DNA from: DATCSE01 sp036568605
GTDB lineage: Bacteria > Pseudomonadota > Gammaproteobacteria > Burkholderiales > Burkholderiaceae_C
Length of the DNA: 11,625 nucleotides
Reading direction: 5' to 3'
NCBI GenBank assembly: GCA_036568605.1
Contig: DATCSE010000290.1
Span: 1 to 11,625, forward strand
Below the pieces are notes generated by a model, which was not told where the DNA came from, searched no databases, and worked only from the letters and a program-made list of their open reading frames with translations. Positions 6,352 through 11,625 of this stretch are shown one piece after another (the first letter of the stretch is position 1; each line of letters begins with the position of its first letter). The translations under genes and the position numbers were made by a program.

Positions 6352-7326
6352 ATGGCCGCCGCCTCCCTTCCCGCCGCCGACTGGGCCGGCCGCTTCGCCG
6401 GCCTGCCGGTGCTGCAGCAGATCGCCGCGCGCATCCCGGCGATGCCTGCGGCGATCGCGCGCATGGGGCAGGCGGTGCTCGCGCACCCGTTCCGGGCGGC
6501 CACGCTGAACATCGACGAGTTCGCCGGCGAGGTGTCGGTGTCGATCGCGACCGCGAACCGGTTCGCGCGCGCGCTGGGCTTTGCCGGCTACCCACAGTTC
6601 CGCGCCGAGCTGGCGCGCGGCTTCGAGACCGTGCTCGCGCCGGTCGAGAGCCTGCGCAGCAACCTGCGGCAGACCGCCAGCACGCAGCAGGCGATGGCGG
6701 CGTCGCTGCAGGAGACGCTGGTGAACGTCGAGCGCACGGTGCAGGCGCTGCAGCGCCAGCCGTGCGAACAGGCGGTCAAGCTGATCGCGCGGGCCGACCA
6801 GGTGCTGACGCTGGGCTGGGGCAGCAGCGCCTACCTCGCGGGCGTGCTGCAGCACGAGCTCGAGCCTTACTGCACGCACGTCGGCAGCCTGGCCCAGGCC
6901 GGCGGCCCCTCGCATGCGGCGCGGCAGCTGGTCAAGCGCGGGCCGCGCGACCTGGTGATCGCACTGGCATTCCCCCGCTACGTCGAGGACACGATCGTGC
7001 TGACGCGCCTGGCGCGCGAGCACGGCGTCAAGGTGCTCGCGCTGACCGACGAGCCCACCTCGCCGCTGGTGCCGCTGGCCGACGTCACCTTGTACGCACA
7101 CGTCAACCGGCAGATCGCCTCGACCTCGAACGCCACCGTGCTCGCGCTGCTCGAGGCACTGGTGGCCGCGCTCGCGCGCCGCACCGAGGGCGCGGTCGAG
7201 CGCGCCGCGCAGATGACGCACGGCGTGCTGCCGTGGCTGCAGGTCGACGGCAGCGGCGGCAGCACCGGGGGCACCGCCCCGCATCGTTCGACGAGCGGCA
7301 CGCGCCGCCGTCGCGTCACCGCATGA
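6352..7326 (+). CDS. MurR/RpiR-family transcriptional regulator (HTH + SIS)
   Basis: 324 aa. The N-terminal HTH_6 domain spans about 16-90, with the helix-turn-helix in EVSVSIATANRFARALGF (60-77) followed by GYPQFRAELARG, typical of the family. A SIS domain spans about 135-280: TLGWGSSAYLAG (153-164), DLVIALAFPRYVEDT (200-214) and KVLALTDEPTSPLVPLAD (227-244). Family members usually sense sugar phosphates through the SIS domain. Here the second SIS loop carries FPRY instead of the Ser-Gly-x-Thr seen in sugar-phosphate binders. Residues 297-324 are a low-complexity Gly/Ser/Arg tail just before a repeat element. The gene is cytosolic, has only a weak Shine-Dalgarno sequence, and lies directly upstream of iaaA-gsiA-gsiB on the same strand, so it probably controls that operon. 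The ligand is not known. Confidence 0.9.
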   Translation: MAAASLPAADWAGRFAGLPVLQQIAARIPAMPAAIARMGQAVLAHPFRAATLNIDEFAGEVSVSIATANRFARALGFAGYPQFRAELARGFETVLAPVESLRSNLRQTASTQQAMAASLQETLVNVERTVQALQRQPCEQAVKLIARADQVLTLGWGSSAYLAGVLQHELEPYCTHVGSLAQAGGPSHAARQLVKRGPRDLVIALAFPRYVEDTIVLTRLAREHGVKVLALTDEPTSPLVPLADVTLYAHVNRQIASTSNATVLALLEALVAALARRTEGAVERAAQMTHGVLPWLQVDGSGGSTGGTAPHRSTSGTRRRRVTA

Positions 7327-7334
7327 GCACGTTG

Positions 7335-7455
7335 CCCTCACCCCTGGCCCTCTCCCGCAAGCGGGAGAGGGGGACGATCGCATCGGCTTGCCCCCTCTCC
7401 CGCTACGGGCCACGAAGGGGCCCTTGGTGGCCCCTGGAGAGGGTTGGGGTGAGGG
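7335..7455. repeat. 121-bp palindromic intergenic repeat (MITE/REP-like)
   Basis: The ends are inverted: CCCTCACCCC (7335-7344) and GGGGTGAGGG (7446-7455). Inside are two hairpins. The first is CCCTCTCCCGC (7348-7358) with GCGGGAGAGGG (7361-7371). The second has CCCTCTCC (7393-7400) pairing with GGAGAGGG (7436-7443) and, within it, GGGCCAC (7407-7413) with GTGGCCC (7427-7433). The whole could fold as a three-way junction. It begins 9 bases after the rpiR-type stop and ends 7 bases before the iaaA ATG. The end sequence is a widespread intergenic repeat type in proteobacteria, as I recall it. It carries no coding capacity and may act as an attenuator or mRNA stabiliser between the two genes. 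Confidence 0.85.
7451..7454 (+). promoter_or_regulatory. iaaA ribosome binding site inside the repeat element
   Basis: GAGG, 8 bases before the iaaA ATG at 7463, is the only Shine-Dalgarno-like sequence there. It is part of the right end of the palindromic repeat and would be paired with the left end (7335-7344) if the outer stem forms. It supports the ATG at 7463 over an in-frame TTG at 7388 that lies inside the repeat. Confidence 0.45.
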
Positions 7456-7462
7456 TCGTCCA

Positions 7463-8487
7463 ATGACCACCACGCCCCCCTTGAACACGCCACCGCTCAA
7501 GCCAACAGCCGTGGTCGCGATCCACGGCGGTGCCGGCACGATCGCCCGCGCCGCGACTTCGCCCGCGCAACAGGCCCGTTATCGCACCGCACTCGACGAG
7601 ATCCTGCACGCCGCGCAGGCGATGCTCGCCGGCGGTGCCGACGCCATCGACGTCGTCACCGAAGCGGTGCGCCGGCTCGAGGAGTGCCCGCTGTTCAACG
7701 CCGGCTTCGGCGCGGTCTACACCGCCGAGGGCCGGCACGAGCTCGATGCCTGCGTGATGCGCGGCAGCGATCGGGCCAGCGGTGCAGTGGCCGGCGTGCG
7801 CACGGTGCGCAACCCGGTGCTCGCGGCGCGCGCCGTGCTCGAGGCCGGCGGGCCGGTGCTGCTGATCGGCCCGGGCGCCGAGCGTTTCGCGCACGAGCAC
7901 GGCTGCGAGGCCGTCGCGCCCGAGTGGTTCGGCACGCCCGAGCGCCTCGCGCAGCTGCACGCCGCGTCGGCCGACGGGTCGGCCATGCTCGATCACGATG
8001 CGAACGGCACCGCGGGTGCGGTCGAGGCCGCACCGCCGCTGGACGAGCGCGACAAGTTCGGCACCGTCGGCGCGGTCGCCTTGGACATGCACGGCCACCT
8101 CGCCGCGGCGACCTCCACCGGCGGCATGACCAACAAGCGCCCGGGCCGCGTCGGCGATTCGCCGCTGGTCGGCGCGGGCTGCTACGCGAACGACCGCACG
8201 GTGGCGGTCTCGTGTACCGGGGTCGGCGAGGCGTTCATCCGCGCGGTCGCGGCGCACGACGTGTCGGCGCTGATCGAATACGGCGGCCTGTCGCTGCAGC
8301 AGGCCACGAACCGCGTCGTGATGGAGACGCTGCCGCCGCTGGGCGGCCGCGGCGGCCTGATCGCGATCGACACGCACGGCGAGGTCGCGCTGCCGTTCAA
8401 TACCGAGGGCATGTACCGCGGCTGGGCGCGTGTCGGCGACGCGCCGGTGTCCGCCATCTACGCCGACGAGACCCTGGCGTACCCGCG

Positions 8488-8491
<4 letters not shown>
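7463..8491 (+). CDS. iaaA: Isoaspartyl peptidase / L-asparaginase (Ntn hydrolase, EcAIII type)
   Basis: 342 aa from the ATG at 7463. The enzyme is made as a precursor that cleaves itself before the catalytic Thr to give alpha and beta subunits, then hydrolyses beta-aspartyl dipeptides and asparagine. Visible motifs: AIHGGAGTI (19-27), CPLFNAGFGAVYT (75-87), the cleavage site KFG-TVGAVALD with nucleophile Thr201, TSTGGMTNKRPGRVGDSPL (217-235) and CTGVGEAFIR (251-260). Residues matching E. coli Thr179, Thr197, Arg207, Asp210, Thr230 and Gly231 are Thr201, Thr219, Arg229, Asp232, Thr252 and Gly253, so it should be active. No signal peptide is seen, so it is cytosolic. The stop overlaps the gsiA start (ATGA). 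E. coli has the same iaaA-gsiABCD order, which suggests digestion of imported peptides. Confidence 0.95.
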
Positions 8492-10359
<1,868 letters not shown>

Positions 10360-10386
10360 CCTTCCCCTTCCCCTATTCGTTCCAGC

Positions 10387-10392
10387 AAGGAG
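10387..10392 (+). promoter_or_regulatory. Strong ribosome binding site of gsiB
   Basis: AAGGAG, 7 bases before the ATG at 10400. It is the best Shine-Dalgarno sequence in the window, which fits the need for more binding protein than ATPase from one operon mRNA. Confidence 0.7.
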
Positions 10393-10399
10393 AACTTCG

Positions 10400-11625
10400 A
10401 TGAATCGACAACGCTTTACCCGCCTCGCGGCCGCGCTGGCCCTGACCGGCGCCGCCTTCGCCGCGCACGCCTCCAAGGACGTGGTCGTCGCGGTGCAATC
10501 GACGTTCACGACCACCGACCCGTACGACGCGAACGACACGCTTTCGCAGGCGGTCGCCAAGTCGTTCTACCAAGGCCTGTTCGGCTTCGACAAGGACATG
10601 AAGATGGTGCCGGTGCTGGCCGAGAGCTACACCGCGAGCAAGGACGGCCTGACCTACACGGTCAAGCTCAAGAGCGGCATCAAGTTCCACGACGGCACGC
10701 CGTTCAACGCCGAGGCGGTCAAGGTGACGTTCGAGCGCGTGATCAACCCCGACAACAAGCTCAAGCGCTACAACCTCTACAAGAACATCGCGAAGATCGA
10801 GGCGGTCGATCCGACGACCGTGCGCTTCACGCTGAAGGAGCCGTTCTCGCCGTTCATCAACACGCTGGCGCACCCGTCGGGCGTGATCATCTCGCCGGCC
10901 GCGCTCGCGCAGTACGGCAGCAAGGGCATCGCGCAGCACCCGGTGGGCACCGGCCCGTTCAAGTTCGTCGAGTGGAAGGCCACCGACTACATCAAGGTCG
11001 CGAAGTTCGACGGCTACTGGCGCAAGGGCTACCCCAAGGTCGACAGCATCACCTGGCGCCCGGTGGTCGACAACAACACGCGCGCCGCGGTGATGCAGAC
11101 CAACGAGGCGCACTTCGCGTTCCCGATGCCGCCCGAGGCGGTGGAGACGCTGTCGAAGAAGCCCAGCCTGGAGGTGACGACGGCGCCGTCCATCATCCAC
11201 CGCTACATCTCGATGAACACGAAGCAGAAGCCCTTCGACAACCCGAAGGTGCGCGAGGCGATCAACTACGCGATCAACAAGGACGCGCTGATCAAGGTCG
11301 CGTTCGCCGGCAACGCGGTGCCGGCCGAAGGCGTGATGCCGCAGGGCGTCGAGTACGCGGCCAAGCTGGGCCCGTGGCCGTACAACCCGGCGAAGGCGCG
11401 CGAGCTGCTGAAGGAGGCCGGTTATCCGAACGGCTTCGAGTCGATCCTGTGGTCGGCCTACACCTACACGACCGCGCAGAAGGTGATCCAGTTCGTGCAG
11501 CAGCAGCTTGCGCAGGTCGGCATCAAGGTGCAGGTGCAGGCCCTCGAGGCTGGCCAGCGTGTCGAGCGCGTCGAGAGCGCGCAGGACCCGGCGACCGCAC
11601 CGGTGCGCATGTACTACGTGGGATG
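10400..11625 (+). CDS. gsiB: Periplasmic glutathione/peptide-binding protein GsiB, C-terminus cut by window edge
   Basis: 408 codons are visible with no stop before the edge; E. coli GsiB is about 510 aa. It is a solute-binding protein of family 5 that delivers glutathione or peptides to the Gsi permease. Residues 1-24 are a Sec signal peptide (basic MNRQR, hydrophobic AAALALTGAAFA, cleavage probably after Ala-His-Ala); there is no lipobox Cys. Long stretches match E. coli GsiB as I recall it: DPYDANDTLSQAVAKSFYQG (40-59), KRYNLYKNIAKIEA, SITWRPVVDNNTRAAVMQT, QKPFDNPKVREAINYAINKD and PYNPAKARELLKEAGYPNGF. The family signature lies around 74-107. It follows gsiA by 40 bases, a pyrimidine-rich spacer then a strong ribosome binding site, so it is in the same operon. 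The permease genes should lie to the right. Dipeptides rather than glutathione remain possible as ligand. Confidence 0.95.
   Translation, partial: MNRQRFTRLAAALALTGAAFAAHASKDVVVAVQSTFTTTDPYDANDTLSQAVAKSFYQGLFGFDKDMKMVPVLAESYTASKDGLTYTVKLKSGIKFHDGTPFNAEAVKVTFERVINPDNKLKRYNLYKNIAKIEAVDPTTVRFTLKEPFSPFINTLAHPSGVIISPAALAQYGSKGIAQHPVGTGPFKFVEWKATDYIKVAKFDGYWRKGYPKVDSITWRPVVDNNTRAAVMQTNEAHFAFPMPPEAVETLSKKPSLEVTTAPSIIHRYISMNTKQKPFDNPKVREAINYAINKDALIKVAFAGNAVPAEGVMPQGVEYAAKLGPWPYNPAKARELLKEAGYPNGFESILWSAYTYTTAQKVIQFVQQQLAQVGIKVQVQALEAGQRVERVESAQDPATAPVRMYYVG

Noticed and set aside
5652..6512. Longer minus-strand frames (286 and 493 codons) across the ACT gene and the regulator gap
   Set aside because: They are in other frames from the ACT domain, cross the repeat-rich or antisense regulator sequence, and have no motif.
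7388..7462. TTG start adding 25 residues to iaaA
   Set aside because: The extra residues are a translation of the palindromic repeat and match no asparaginase N-terminus.
7684..8487. Upstream extension of the gsiA frame
   Set aside because: It is an out-of-frame reading of iaaA, with Arg-rich composition. The ATPase homology starts just after the ATG at 8488, which gives the E. coli GsiA length.

Overview
The window is about 70% GC and densely coded. It looks like a beta-proteobacterial chromosome, most likely Burkholderiales. That is inferred from base composition, from a GsiA/GsiB/isoaspartyl-peptidase cluster very close to the enterobacterial one, and from a GC-rich palindromic intergenic repeat of a type common in proteobacteria. 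There are no rRNA, tRNA, CRISPR, integrase or transposase genes, and no gene-free stretch longer than 200 bases.

Left part (1-4206, minus strand): two P-type ATPase genes overlap by 4 bases (ATGA) and form a translationally coupled pair. The upstream gene (1026 aa) is a P2A (calcium-pump-like) ATPase. It has an added N-terminal HMA-like domain without a CxxC and a Ser/Gly/Asn tandem repeat inserted in its nucleotide-binding domain. The downstream gene runs off the left edge. Its visible half resembles a heavy-metal (P1B) ATPase, but the usual CPC is Asp-Pro-Lys and the TGE loop reads TGD. This pair is the most unusual part of the window.

Middle (4361-6061): an HxlR/DUF24 regulator with one N-terminal Cys is divergent from a qorB-like NAD(P)H:quinone oxidoreductase. 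This is the arrangement of E. coli ytfH/qorB and suggests thiol- or quinone-responsive control. A small ACT-domain gene converges on qorB, with a hairpin at the junction. A perfect 10-bp hairpin and a 15-codon ORF rich in branched-chain residues lie just upstream of the ACT gene.

Right part (6352-11625, plus strand): a MurR/RpiR-type regulator with a SIS domain is followed by iaaA (isoaspartyl peptidase/asparaginase), gsiA (double ABC ATPase) and gsiB (periplasmic binding protein, cut by the right edge). iaaA and gsiA overlap by ATGA. The likely job is import of glutathione or short peptides and hydrolysis of isoaspartyl or related dipeptides. Permease genes gsiC and gsiD would be expected just beyond the window. 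A 121-bp palindromic element lies between the regulator and iaaA and appears to supply the iaaA ribosome binding site.
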